This document shows, piece by piece, positions 7,571-14,224 of a stretch of DNA of 30,965 bases. Made by a program: the position numbers and the translations under genes. The notes beneath the pieces were generated by a model. The model was given only the letters and a program-made list of their open reading frames with translations, was not told the DNA's origin and did not search any database. Every line of letters begins with the position of its first letter. The first letter of the stretch is position 1. The stretch spans positions 1 through 30,965 of the forward strand of contig DAOUMF010000008.1 of the NCBI GenBank assembly GCA_034411955.1, written 5' to 3'. The stretch comes from DAOUMF01 sp034411955. Its GTDB lineage: Bacteria; Chloroflexota; Dehalococcoidia; SM23-28-2; RBG-16-64-32.

Positions 7571-8230
7571 TCACTGCAAGAAGATGTGAATGTCGGCCTT
7601 GCCCATCACCTCCATGAAGGTGAGGTACTCCGACACGATCACGTCATCGAATATCAACTCGTCCCTCTTGACACCGAAGTGCTCCATCGAGGGGCCACAC
7701 AGGTAGATATGCGCGCCAAGCTCCTTGAGCTGCCTCAACTTGTCCTGTGGGGGGATATGCCCGATTTCCGCCAGTCCCTTGCGGGCGAAACGGCTGAACG
7801 GCCGGCCTATCCCATGAAGCGTCTCTTTGAAATCCTTCTGCAACACCTTCACCGCGGGCCCCTGGAAGTAGAGATGGACGTCGGTGCCCCCGAGAGCGGC
7901 GGCCAAGGCAAAACCGAGCGGCGAGAGCAACTCCTCCAGCCCCGCATCAGAGATCACCACCGCTAGTTTGCGTTCCTCCTCCTTGAGGGCCCCCTTCTGC
8001 ACGCAGTATCTTTCCTGGCCGGGTGCCCTCTCCACATCAAGCAGGTTATGTCCGGTCATCCGGCACCACGCTCGAATGTCGCTTTCTATCGGCTCAAAAT
8101 CCTCGGTGATTATCTCTAGGACGTCCCCCTCCTTCATCTCCCGCAACTTCATCACGGCATCGTAGAGGATGAAGGTGGTGATCTTCTTGCCCCGCATGTC
8201 GATTGAGACTCTCGCCGATTCTCCCGCCAT
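7571..8230 (-). CDS. TusA-like/DsrE fusion protein lacking the TusA CPxP cysteine
   Basis: This 219-residue protein has two parts. Residues 8-66 follow the TusA/SirA pattern (VMKLREMKEGDVLEIITED, DIRAWCRMTGHNLL), but the usual CPxP active-site segment is replaced by KKITTFILYD, so the sulfur-carrying cysteine is missing. Residues 88-219 form a DsrE/DsrF-like sulfurtransferase domain (KLAVVISDAGLEEL, HIYLCGPSMEHFGV with Cys178, DDVIVSEYLTFMEVM). Cys56 and Cys76 lie outside the canonical position. Family knowledge: TusA and DsrE proteins relay persulfide sulfur; here only the DsrE half seems able to. ATG 8230 is chosen because a near-perfect GGAGGTGA lies five bases upstream; a GTG at 8239 would fall inside that SD. 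An extended -10 lies at 8303-8311. Confidence 0.82.
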   Translation of the reverse strand: MAGESARVSIDMRGKKITTFILYDAVMKLREMKEGDVLEIITEDFEPIESDIRAWCRMTGHNLLDVERAPGQERYCVQKGALKEEERKLAVVISDAGLEELLSPLGFALAAALGGTDVHLYFQGPAVKVLQKDFKETLHGIGRPFSRFARKGLAEIGHIPPQDKLRQLKELGAHIYLCGPSMEHFGVKRDELIFDDVIVSEYLTFMEVMGKADIHIFLQ

Positions 8231-8302
8231 CGATATCACCTCCGCGACGAGCGCTCAGGGCCGAACCTGCACCCTGACCGAGGCCGTAGACTTTTCGTCG
8301 GC

Positions 8303-8311
8303 ATTGTAGCA
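8303..8311 (-). promoter_or_regulatory. Extended -10 promoter for the TusA-like/DsrE gene
   Basis: Read on the minus strand, TG-C-TACAAT lies about 70 bp upstream of the ATG at 8230. No -35 is evident. Confidence 0.5.
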
Positions 8312-8352
8312 CGTGTCCCCTGGAGCCCCGATGCGCTATCATCATTATTGTC

Positions 8353-9192
8353 ATGCGGGCCGCCAATCAGCCGGTTAGCTGGTGGGGCTGGCACTGGGAG
8401 CCACCGGTGCCGCTTTCCCTGGTGCAGGTGCTCCAGGCGGGCAACATGCCGCCCCGCCTGGCGGCGATGTTCTGGCTGGCGATGGAGCGCGGAGCATCGC
8501 TCATCATCGCCGCGGACCCGCCCTCGGCAGGGAAGACCGCGACCCTCACCGCCCTCCTCTCCCTCACCCCTCCGGAGACCGTGGCCTACTTCACTCGCGG
8601 CATCGGCGAGACGTTCAGTCTGCCGCCGCGGACGCACGCTCACCCCACCTATATCCTGGTGAACGAGATGAGCGACGACCTCCCCGTGTACACCTGGGAC
8701 GCCTACGCGCGCCGCGTCTTCGAACTGATGGCGGAGGGATACTCGATGGCGACGACGGTCCACGCCGACACCGCGGACGAGGTGCTGGGCATCCTGCACG
8801 AGGAGATCGGCGTGCCGCGGGATCAAATCGCTAAACTCACGTTCGTCGCGCCGCTGCAGTTGAGCTACGGGCCCAGCGGCATGCGCCCGGCCCGCCGCCG
8901 CGTCAGCGAGGTGGCGTTCCTTGAGCCGGACGGAGAGGACGGCTTCACCCAGCGCAAGCTGGCCCACTGGCATGCGGACACGGACGGCTTCGCCATCCTG
9001 GAAGACGACGGGGATCGGCAGGCGTTGGCCCGATGGTGCGGCCTCTCTGCTGAGGCGTTGATACGGGAGATGGACAGGCGAGAGGCGTTTCTCAGCCGCC
9101 TCATGAAGGACGGGACATCCTCCATCCCGGCGGTGAACGCCGCCATCGAGCGGTTTTACGCCGAGGAGATCAGCCCTCGCCGGTCAGGGTAG
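8353..9192 (+). CDS. Orphan CpaF/GspE-like P-loop protein
   Basis: This 279-residue protein resembles the C-terminal ATPase half of type II/IV secretion and pilus motors. A P-loop-like segment AADPPSAGKTATLTALL (Lys61, Thr62) lacks the usual first Gly. A Walker-B-like segment ILVNEMSD (101-108) stands where CpaF has a VGEVRG-type sequence. A His-box-like SMATTVHADTADEVLGIL (131-148) matches the SMSTIHAN region of CpaF. The N-terminal domains, the Arg fingers and all partner pilus or secretion genes are missing from the surroundings, so it may be a reduced or repurposed ATPase. There is no Shine-Dalgarno; a TATCAT element at 8337-8342 ends ten bases before the ATG, suggesting a very short leader. 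The 3' end overlaps the convergent HAD gene by 23 bp. Confidence 0.72.
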   Translation: MRAANQPVSWWGWHWEPPVPLSLVQVLQAGNMPPRLAAMFWLAMERGASLIIAADPPSAGKTATLTALLSLTPPETVAYFTRGIGETFSLPPRTHAHPTYILVNEMSDDLPVYTWDAYARRVFELMAEGYSMATTVHADTADEVLGILHEEIGVPRDQIAKLTFVAPLQLSYGPSGMRPARRRVSEVAFLEPDGEDGFTQRKLAHWHADTDGFAILEDDGDRQALARWCGLSAEALIREMDRREAFLSRLMKDGTSSIPAVNAAIERFYAEEISPRRSG

Positions 9193-9847
9193 CGGCGGCC
9201 CGGCGCCAGTCCGAGAAGTCCTCGAACACGAGGTCGGCGCCGCACCCGCGCAACTCATCGACGGTGTTGCGACCGGTGGCCACGCCCACGGCGACGGCGC
9301 CGCAGGCCTTGGCGGAGGAGACATCGTAGGGAGTATCGCCGATGACCCCCGCCTCCCGCGGCGAGAGCCCGTCACCCAGCCGCTCCAGCGCCCGCCCGAC
9401 GACGACCGACCGATCCTCGCTCTCCTCGCCGAAGGCGCCGTCGCTGAAGTAGCGGTCGATGTCGAAGTGAGCCAGCTTGAGCCGGGCCGCTCGGCTGAAG
9501 TTGCCGGTGGCCAGGCCTAGGCGGACCCCCGGGCGGCGGCTCAGTTCCTCCAGCAACATGGGGAAGCCGGGCATCAGCTTGCCCTGGCGCTCGCGCAGCG
9601 CCTGCGGCAGGTGGGCATAGTAGCGCTGCTGGAAGGCGGCCTCGTTCTGGGCGTAGTCGCCGCCGATGCCGTGCTGGCGGAGCGCCTCGGCCAGGATGTA
9701 GCAGTCGGTGCGGCCGCTGAACCCCCCCCCCTTGAACCCATCCTCGATCCCGAACAGGTCGCGGAAGGCGAGGCCCATCGCCCTGCTGCCGGCCCCGCCG
9801 CTCCACAGCAGCGTGTTGTCTACGTCGAACAGGAGCAGGCGCGGCAC
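9170..9847 (-). CDS. HAD-superfamily hydrolase (phosphatase-like)
   Basis: This 225-residue haloacid-dehalogenase-fold hydrolase likely removes phosphate from a small molecule. The nucleophile motif FDVDNTLL (Asp8, Asp10) is at the N-terminus, motif II LATGN lies mid-protein, and the metal-binding motif GVIGDTPYDV lies in the last third. The cap domain sits between motifs I and II, as in phosphoglycolate-phosphatase-like members. The substrate cannot be read from sequence. The GTG at 9847 is chosen because the gene then starts one base after the degV-type stop codon, with GGAGGAGAAGGG upstream; an earlier in-frame start would lie inside the neighbouring gene. It is the last gene of the rhodanese-DegV-HAD minus-strand run. 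Confidence 0.88.
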   Translation of the reverse strand: MPRLLLFDVDNTLLWSGGAGSRAMGLAFRDLFGIEDGFKGGGFSGRTDCYILAEALRQHGIGGDYAQNEAAFQQRYYAHLPQALRERQGKLMPGFPMLLEELSRRPGVRLGLATGNFSRAARLKLAHFDIDRYFSDGAFGEESEDRSVVVGRALERLGDGLSPREAGVIGDTPYDVSSAKACGAVAVGVATGRNTVDELRGCGADLVFEDFSDWRRAAATLTGEG

Positions 9848-9848
9848 G

Positions 9849-10724
9849 TCAGCCCTTCTCCTCCCACACCACACCCACAGCCCGCTTGCCCGTGTGGATC
9901 AGGAACGCGGGGCCGATCTTGGACTCGACGATCTGGTCACGGGTGAGGTTCAGTGCCCGCGTGAGACGCTGGATGAGCGCCTCCTTGAGGTCAGGCGCTA
10001 TCCCCTCGATGACGGAGATGCGGCCCAGATTGCGCGTCTTATTCACCTCTTGCACGATGGACTCGATCGCCTTGTCCATGCGGCCCCGCATGCGGTCGAA
10101 CAGGATGAACGCCCCGCCGCGGAGGCTGACCACGGGTCGGACACTTAGGACGGAGCTGAGCAGGTGCTGCATGGAGCGCACGCGGCCACTTTTCACCAGA
10201 TACTTGGTGGTCTCGAAGGTAGCGAGGAAGCGAAGGCGCGTGCTCAGGTCTTCCACCATCCGTTTGGCATGGGCCAGGCTCAACCCCCGATCCCGGGCCT
10301 GAGCGGCCTCCATGACCAGGAACCCCTCGGCCATGGTGCCCGACTGGGAGTCGGCCACCTCGATCTCCGCCTCGGGGTGTTCGTGGCGCACGATCTCGGC
10401 CCCCTGAAGGGCCGTCTCGTACGTCTTGCTGAGGCCAGAGGAGATGGTGATGGCGAGGATGCGGGACTGGCCAGAGGCGATACAGCGGCGGAAGGTCTCC
10501 GCGAAGCGGCCCGGGGAAGGGGCGGAGGTGGTGGGGTAGCCGGCGCCCTTCTCGTAGCGGTCCAGCAGGCCGGCGAACTCCTCCAGCTCCAGAACGCCGT
10601 CGTCGACGCTCCCCTGTACGCCGAAGTTGATGGTGAACGGCACCTCCTGGAGATCGAGATCGCGAAGGATGGTAGGGGGAAGGTTGTGGCCAGTGTCGGC
10701 AACAATGGTGAAGGGTCGCTTCAT
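9849..10724 (-). CDS. DegV family fatty-acid-binding protein
   Basis: This 291-residue DegV-type protein binds a fatty acid and, in characterised cases, presents it to fatty-acid kinase. Family landmarks are the N-terminal IVADTGHNLP, the ligand loop YPTTSAPSPGRF (63-74) and ISSGLSKTYETA (94-105), all in the expected order; total length is typical. The start ATG at 10724 has GGAGGG upstream. The gene lies 43 bp after the rhodanese gene and one base before the HAD gene, so the three are probably transcribed together. No fatty-acid kinase (FakA) is nearby, so a role in phospholipid precursor supply is an inference from family only. Confidence 0.9.
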   Translation of the reverse strand: MKRPFTIVADTGHNLPPTILRDLDLQEVPFTINFGVQGSVDDGVLELEEFAGLLDRYEKGAGYPTTSAPSPGRFAETFRRCIASGQSRILAITISSGLSKTYETALQGAEIVRHEHPEAEIEVADSQSGTMAEGFLVMEAAQARDRGLSLAHAKRMVEDLSTRLRFLATFETTKYLVKSGRVRSMQHLLSSVLSVRPVVSLRGGAFILFDRMRGRMDKAIESIVQEVNKTRNLGRISVIEGIAPDLKEALIQRLTRALNLTRDQIVESKIGPAFLIHTGKRAVGVVWEEKG

Positions 10725-10767
10725 GCCATCGCCCTCCTCAGAGCCGCCGGAGCTCCGCTCTCCGGCA

Positions 10768-11103
10768 CTACTTCTTCACTGGGTAGCCGGCCTTAATCCA
10801 GGCCTCCGTGCCACCCTCCAGGTTGAACAGGCGAGTGAGACCAGCGGCCGCCGCCATCTCACAAGCCAGGGCGCTGCGCTGGCCGACCGCGCAGACGAAG
10901 ACGATGTCCTTGTCGCGCGGCAGTTCATCCCTGCGGGCGAAGACGGAGGCCACCGGGATCAGCCTGGCGTCGGGCACATGGCCCGCGTCGTACTCGTGTG
11001 GCTCGCGCACGTCGATGACGGCCACGTCATCGCGGCTCATCATCTCCTTACCCTCGGCCACGCTGATGCGGGCGAAGGGCTCTCGCGGGCCATTGCTGGG
11101 CAT
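10768..11103 (-). CDS. Rhodanese-like domain protein
   Basis: This 111-residue single-domain rhodanese is a cytoplasmic sulfurtransferase that carries sulfane sulfur on a cysteine. The loop VCAVGQRSA (70-78) supplies the catalytic Cys71 in the CxxGxRS form common to thiosulfate sulfurtransferases. VIDVREPHEYDAGHVPDARLIP (29-50) and NLEGGTEAWIKAGYPV are classic. There is no signal peptide. The ATG at 11103 has GGGAGGT nine bases upstream and an extended -10 (minus strand, 11139-11147) further up. It is the first gene of the run with DegV and HAD genes. Together with two cysteine desulfurases and the DsrE-type protein it adds to the sulfur-transfer genes in the window. Confidence 0.92.
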   Translation of the reverse strand: MPSNGPREPFARISVAEGKEMMSRDDVAVIDVREPHEYDAGHVPDARLIPVASVFARRDELPRDKDIVFVCAVGQRSALACEMAAAAGLTRLFNLEGGTEAWIKAGYPVKK

Positions 11104-11138
11104 CCGGGTCGACCTCCCTCGTCCATGGGATTGTCACA

Positions 11139-11147
11139 ATTCTAGCA
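11139..11147 (-). promoter_or_regulatory. Extended -10 promoter for the rhodanese-DegV-HAD run
   Basis: On the minus strand TG-C-TAGAAT lies about 36 bp before the rhodanese ATG, giving a leader of roughly 30 bases that includes the SD. No convincing -35. Confidence 0.55.
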
Positions 11148-11203
11148 CGGATTACTATGCTATAGCAGCCAGCGGGTATAATTCTAACATCCTGCGGCGC
11201 TTA

Positions 11204-11231
11204 TTGACAGACCCGAAACCGTGGGTATTAT
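11204..11231 (+). promoter_or_regulatory. Promoter for the DinB-like/dehydrogenase pair
   Basis: TTGACA (11204-11209) and TATTAT (11226-11231) are separated by 16 bp, a good housekeeping-type promoter. The GTG start and its SD follow within 20 bp. A second perfect TATAAT occurs at 11177-11182 without a -35. Confidence 0.65.
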
Positions 11232-11249
11232 TCGTGAAGGAGGAAGGCC

Positions 11250-11795
11250 GTGGCCGAGGAAAGCCAGATCAACGAGCTCAAGGAGAAGATGGCGCTGGAG
11301 CGGGGCAAGCTGCTGGCCGTACTGGAGTCCCTCTCCGAGGAGGAGTCCGACACACCTGCCAAGCCCGGCGAGTGGAACGCCAAGCAACAGATGTCCCACC
11401 TGTGCGAGATGGAGGCCGCGTACCGTGCCTGGGTGGAGAAGACACTGGAGGAGGACGGCGCCAGGCTGGACGGTATAGTCGGCGAGCCGGTGGCCATCCC
11501 GCTGGAGCGCGCCAATCTCCACTCCGTGTCGGAGCACGCCGCCGAGATGCGCCGCCAGCGGGACAAGACGCTGGCGGTGATGCAGCGGATGCGCCCCGAG
11601 GACTACGACCGCAAGGCCACGAGTCAGATCTTCGGAACGCTCACCGTCCTCCAGTGGCTGCGCTCCTACTACCGGCACGACCGCATGCACTACGATCAAG
11701 TTCGCGGCGAGGAGCCCTCCTACAAGCCGCAGTTCCGGAGCGGCAAGGAGCCGGATCAGCGCCGCCCACCCGCCGGGGACCAGCGACATGACTAA
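11250..11795 (+). CDS. DinB-superfamily protein
   Basis: This 181-residue cytoplasmic four-helix-bundle protein resembles the DinB/YfiT group, many members of which are metal-dependent transferases or thiol-linked enzymes of unknown substrate. Support comes from the helical pattern and from three well-placed histidines: His50 in QQMSHL, and His143 and His147 in YRHDRMHYDQV, which form the typical metal triad. The N-terminus is PAKPGEWNAKQQMSHLCEMEAAY. The GTG start is supported by GAAGGAGGAAGG four to fifteen bases upstream. The last codons overlap the following dehydrogenase gene by eight bases, so translation of the pair is coupled. The function remains undefined. Confidence 0.82.
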   Translation: MAEESQINELKEKMALERGKLLAVLESLSEEESDTPAKPGEWNAKQQMSHLCEMEAAYRAWVEKTLEEDGARLDGIVGEPVAIPLERANLHSVSEHAAEMRRQRDKTLAVMQRMRPEDYDRKATSQIFGTLTVLQWLRSYYRHDRMHYDQVRGEEPSYKPQFRSGKEPDQRRPPAGDQRHD

Positions 11796-12807
11796 ACCCA
11801 TCGTGTTCGTGACGCGCCGCCTGCCCGGAGGCGCCCTCGATCTGCTGGCCCAGCACACGGACCTGCACGTGTGGGAGGAGGAGCTGCCGCCACCCCACCC
11901 GGAGCTCCAGCGGCAGGCGGCACGCTGCCACGGCCTGGTCACTCTCCTAACCGACCGCGTGGACGACGAGCTGCTAGAGGGCGCTCCCCGCCTGGTGGTG
12001 GTGAGCAACATGGCGACCGGCTTCGACAACATCGATGTCGCGGCAGCCAGCCGGCAGGGCGTGCTCGTGACGCGCACGCCGGGCGTCCTCAGCGAGACGG
12101 TGGCCGACTTCACCTTCGCGCTGCTGCTGGCAGCGGCCCGCCGCATCACGGAGGCGGAGCGTTACGTGCGTGCCGGGCGCTGGAAGACCTGGGGTCCGTC
12201 GGTCCTGCTGGGCCGCGACGTGTTCGGGGCGACGCTGGGAATCGTGGGGCTGGGCGGCGTGGGGGCAGAGGTGGCCAGGCGGGCCCGTGGCTTCGGCATG
12301 CGCATCATCTACCACGACCGCGTCCGCAAGCCGACCCTGGAACGGCGCTACCGGCTGACTTTCCTGCCCCTGCATGATCTCCTGCGGCAGTCGGATTTCG
12401 TGACGCTGCACGCGGCGCTGACGCCGCAGACGCGCGGCCTCATCGGCAAGCGGGAACTGGGCTTGATGAAGGAGAGCGCCATCCTGATAAACACGGGCCG
12501 CGGGCCCCTAGTGGACCAGAAGGCGCTGTACGAGGCGCTGAAGTCCGGCCGCATCGCCAGCGCCGCTTTGGACGTCACGGATCCGGAACCGATCTCCCCG
12601 GACGACCCCCTTCTGGCGCTGGACAACGTCGTGGTCGTACCCCATATCGCGAGCGCGAGCGTGGCCACCCGCGGGCGCATGGCGATGCTGGCGGCGGAGA
12701 ACCTGCTGGCCGCGCTTGCGGGACGGATGCCGAAGGACACGGTAGACCGTGAGATCGCCCGGGCCTGGCGGGCGGCGCGGCGGCGACGCCTCGCGTCCCT
12801 ATCTTGA
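11788..12807 (+). CDS. D-isomer-specific 2-hydroxyacid dehydrogenase (glyoxylate/hydroxypyruvate reductase type)
   Basis: This 339-residue NAD(P)-dependent oxidoreductase interconverts a 2-oxoacid and a D-2-hydroxyacid. The nucleotide-binding motif GLGGVG is at residues 154-159. The catalytic residues of the family are present: Arg238 in INTGRGPLVD, Glu267 in DPEP and His286 in VPHIASAS. The substrate-binding loop SNMATGFDNIDV (73-84) matches the glyoxylate-reductase-like branch. The ATG overlaps the preceding DinB-like gene by eight bases. A basic C-terminal tail (RAWRAARRRRLASLS) extends beyond the usual fold. The substrate is likely glyoxylate or hydroxypyruvate, but that is inferred from the family. 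Confidence 0.92.
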   Translation: MTKPIVFVTRRLPGGALDLLAQHTDLHVWEEELPPPHPELQRQAARCHGLVTLLTDRVDDELLEGAPRLVVVSNMATGFDNIDVAAASRQGVLVTRTPGVLSETVADFTFALLLAAARRITEAERYVRAGRWKTWGPSVLLGRDVFGATLGIVGLGGVGAEVARRARGFGMRIIYHDRVRKPTLERRYRLTFLPLHDLLRQSDFVTLHAALTPQTRGLIGKRELGLMKESAILINTGRGPLVDQKALYEALKSGRIASAALDVTDPEPISPDDPLLALDNVVVVPHIASASVATRGRMAMLAAENLLAALAGRMPKDTVDREIARAWRAARRRRLASLS

Positions 12808-12832
12808 CACGCCGAATGGCGGATGTTATCGT
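12804..12832 (+). promoter_or_regulatory. Promoter of pyrE
   Basis: TTGACA (12804-12809), 17-bp spacer, then TG-T-TATCGT with the hexamer at 12827-12832. It overlaps the dehydrogenase stop codon. The predicted start near 12839 gives a leader of about 65 bases containing a GC-rich hairpin followed by a T-rich run. Confidence 0.65.
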
Positions 12833-12856
12833 CGCGCTAACTCAACGGCCAGCTAT

Positions 12857-12894
12857 GGGCCCGTCTGCTCCTGCGGGGGCCCCCTTCTTTGTTT
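12857..12894 (+). promoter_or_regulatory. Possible transcription attenuator in the pyrE leader
   Basis: GGGCCC (12857-12862) can pair with GGGCCC (12877-12882), and GGGGGCCCCC (12875-12884) is itself a palindrome. The T-rich TTCTTTGTTT follows at 12885-12894, just before the pyrE start. A GC stem plus T-tract inside a leader is what an intrinsic attenuator looks like; no PyrR site is recognised. Confidence 0.45.
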
Positions 12895-12904
12895 GCCAGC
12901 GAGC

Positions 12905-13570
12905 ATGCCCCAGTCGATCCGAGACACCGGCAACCTGTGGCTAGCAAAGGCGCTGTGGGACCTCGGCGCGGTCCAGTTCGGCGACTTCAGCGTGGGCCGC
13001 ACCACCCTCCACTCGCCGGTTTACGTGAACCTGCGCCTCCTCATCAGTAACCCCCGCGCACTGCAACGGGCCGGCCGCGTGATCCACAATGAGGTGCAGA
13101 CCCTCCAACGGATGCTGCACCCCAGGGTACAACCGTTCCAGCGGGTCAGCGGCATCCCTTTCGGCGGGCTGCACCTAGGCCTCTCCTACTCGCTGGCCAG
13201 CAAGGTGCCCCTGGTCTACATCCACCCGGCCAAGGAGCAGAACGGTGCCCGAGCCTTTGTGGAGGGGAAGTACGAGCGCGGCGAGACCGTCCTCCTGGTG
13301 GACGATCTCATCACCAGCGGCGGCACCATCATCGAGGCCGCCGCCTTCCTTCGAATCGAGGCCGGGCTCAAGGTGAACGACGTCGTGGTGCTCCTGGACC
13401 GCCAGGAAGGCGCCGAGGAGCGCCTCCGGCGCCACGGGTACAACCTGATCTCCATCCTCGGCCTGGAGACGATGCTCAACTACCTCATGGCCAGCGGCCG
13501 CATCGACGAGCAGTGGTACCGGAAGAGCATCGAATACATCCAGAGCCGCCGCGCCGAGCGCACCCTCTGA
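12905..13570 (+). CDS. pyrE: Orotate phosphoribosyltransferase-type enzyme
   Basis: This 221-residue phosphoribosyltransferase would join orotate and PRPP to make orotidine 5'-phosphate in pyrimidine synthesis. The PRPP-binding signature VLLVDDLITSGGT is at residues 129-141. The N-terminal LAKALWDLGAVQFGDFSVGRTTLHSPVYVNLR follows the OPRTase pattern of substrate-contacting residues, and IHPAKEQNGARAFVEG carries the flexible-loop Lys. The ATG at 12905 is preferred; the open frame extends further upstream but would start inside the dehydrogenase gene and read through the leader hairpin. No other pyr genes are nearby. A related purine or orphan PRTase cannot be excluded, but the PyrE pattern is good. 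Confidence 0.85.
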   Translation: MPQSIRDTGNLWLAKALWDLGAVQFGDFSVGRTTLHSPVYVNLRLLISNPRALQRAGRVIHNEVQTLQRMLHPRVQPFQRVSGIPFGGLHLGLSYSLASKVPLVYIHPAKEQNGARAFVEGKYERGETVLLVDDLITSGGTIIEAAAFLRIEAGLKVNDVVVLLDRQEGAEERLRRHGYNLISILGLETMLNYLMASGRIDEQWYRKSIEYIQSRRAERTL

Positions 13571-13592
13571 CTGCGGGGAGGCACCTGCGCGT

Positions 13593-14063
13593 CTAGGGGC
13601 GACGGGCGAACTCCGCCACGGTGGGGTGGGCCAGCCGTTCGAAGTCCGCGTACTTCATGCTCATCGTGTCGGTGTGGGTCCCCGCCTCGAAGAGGATGGT
13701 CTCGTCCTCGGCGAGCGACTTGTCCGCGAAGATGGGGACATCGTAGAGGTTGCCGAAGGGAGGCATGGCCCCCACCTCGCAGCCGGGGAAGCGGTCCGCG
13801 AACTCATCCTCATGGGCCAGACGGGCCTCCTTGACGCTGAGGACGGCGGCGGCCTTCTCCAGGTCCACTCGCGCCGGCGCCGGCAGCACGAACATGGCGA
13901 GCTTGCCGTCCCCCATCAGCATGACCACCTTGGCCAGCATGCGGCCCGGCACGTGCTCCGAGGCGGCCACCTCCTGAGCCGTGTAGGCCACAGCGTGGTG
14001 CTGAACCTGGAACGGCACCTTGCTCTCCCGCAGGTAGGCCTCAAGGTCTTCCTTGCACCCCAT
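13593..14063 (-). CDS. YbaK/EbsC-type aminoacyl-tRNA deacylase
   Basis: This 156-residue protein has the YbaK/ProX editing fold, which hydrolyses mischarged aminoacyl-tRNA in trans. Support: KVPFQVQHHAVAYTAQEVAASEHVPGRMLAKVVML at the N-terminus, GAMPPFG (a GxxPPFG motif that shapes the pocket) and the C-terminal ETILFEAGTHTDTMSM. The open frame reaches 14153, but ATG 14063 has AAGGAGGTCTGAT immediately upstream and gives the usual family length. A TTGGTC-N17-GATAAT promoter lies at 14103-14131 on the minus strand. It is convergent with pyrE, the stops being 22 bp apart. The specific tRNA substrate is unknown. Confidence 0.88.
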   Translation of the reverse strand: MGCKEDLEAYLRESKVPFQVQHHAVAYTAQEVAASEHVPGRMLAKVVMLMGDGKLAMFVLPAPARVDLEKAAAVLSVKEARLAHEDEFADRFPGCEVGAMPPFGNLYDVPIFADKSLAEDETILFEAGTHTDTMSMKYADFERLAHPTVAEFARRP

Positions 14064-14102
14064 ATCAGACCTCCTTGCTGGTTTTCCGGCCTTCCAGCGT
14101 AC

Positions 14103-14131
14103 ATTATCCTCCGACGGCAGGCCGTGACCAA
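14103..14131 (-). promoter_or_regulatory. Promoter for the YbaK-type gene
   Basis: On the minus strand TTGGTC (complement of 14126-14131), a 17-bp spacer and GATAAT (complement of 14103-14108) lie about 40 bp before the ATG. Confidence 0.55.
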
Positions 14132-14171
14132 TAGCCACCTGCCCAGGAGTCATTCGGCCCGTAACAGTTCT

Positions 14172-14200
14172 TTGACCGCCTGCGTCTACGGTGCTAGACT
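14172..14200 (+). promoter_or_regulatory. Promoter for the lipoprotein gene
   Basis: TTGACC (14172-14177), a 17-bp spacer and TG-C-TAGACT (hexamer 14195-14200) make a strong consensus-like promoter. Transcription should start near 14207, which argues for the TTG at 14225 rather than the TTG at 14204. Confidence 0.65.
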
Positions 14201-14224
14201 GGCTTGGCTACGGTAGGCAGACAC

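Noticed and set aside
14204..14224. Longer lipoprotein start at TTG 14204
   Set aside because: It lies only three bases after the promoter -10 hexamer, before the expected transcription start; the TTG at 14225 gives a better signal peptide.
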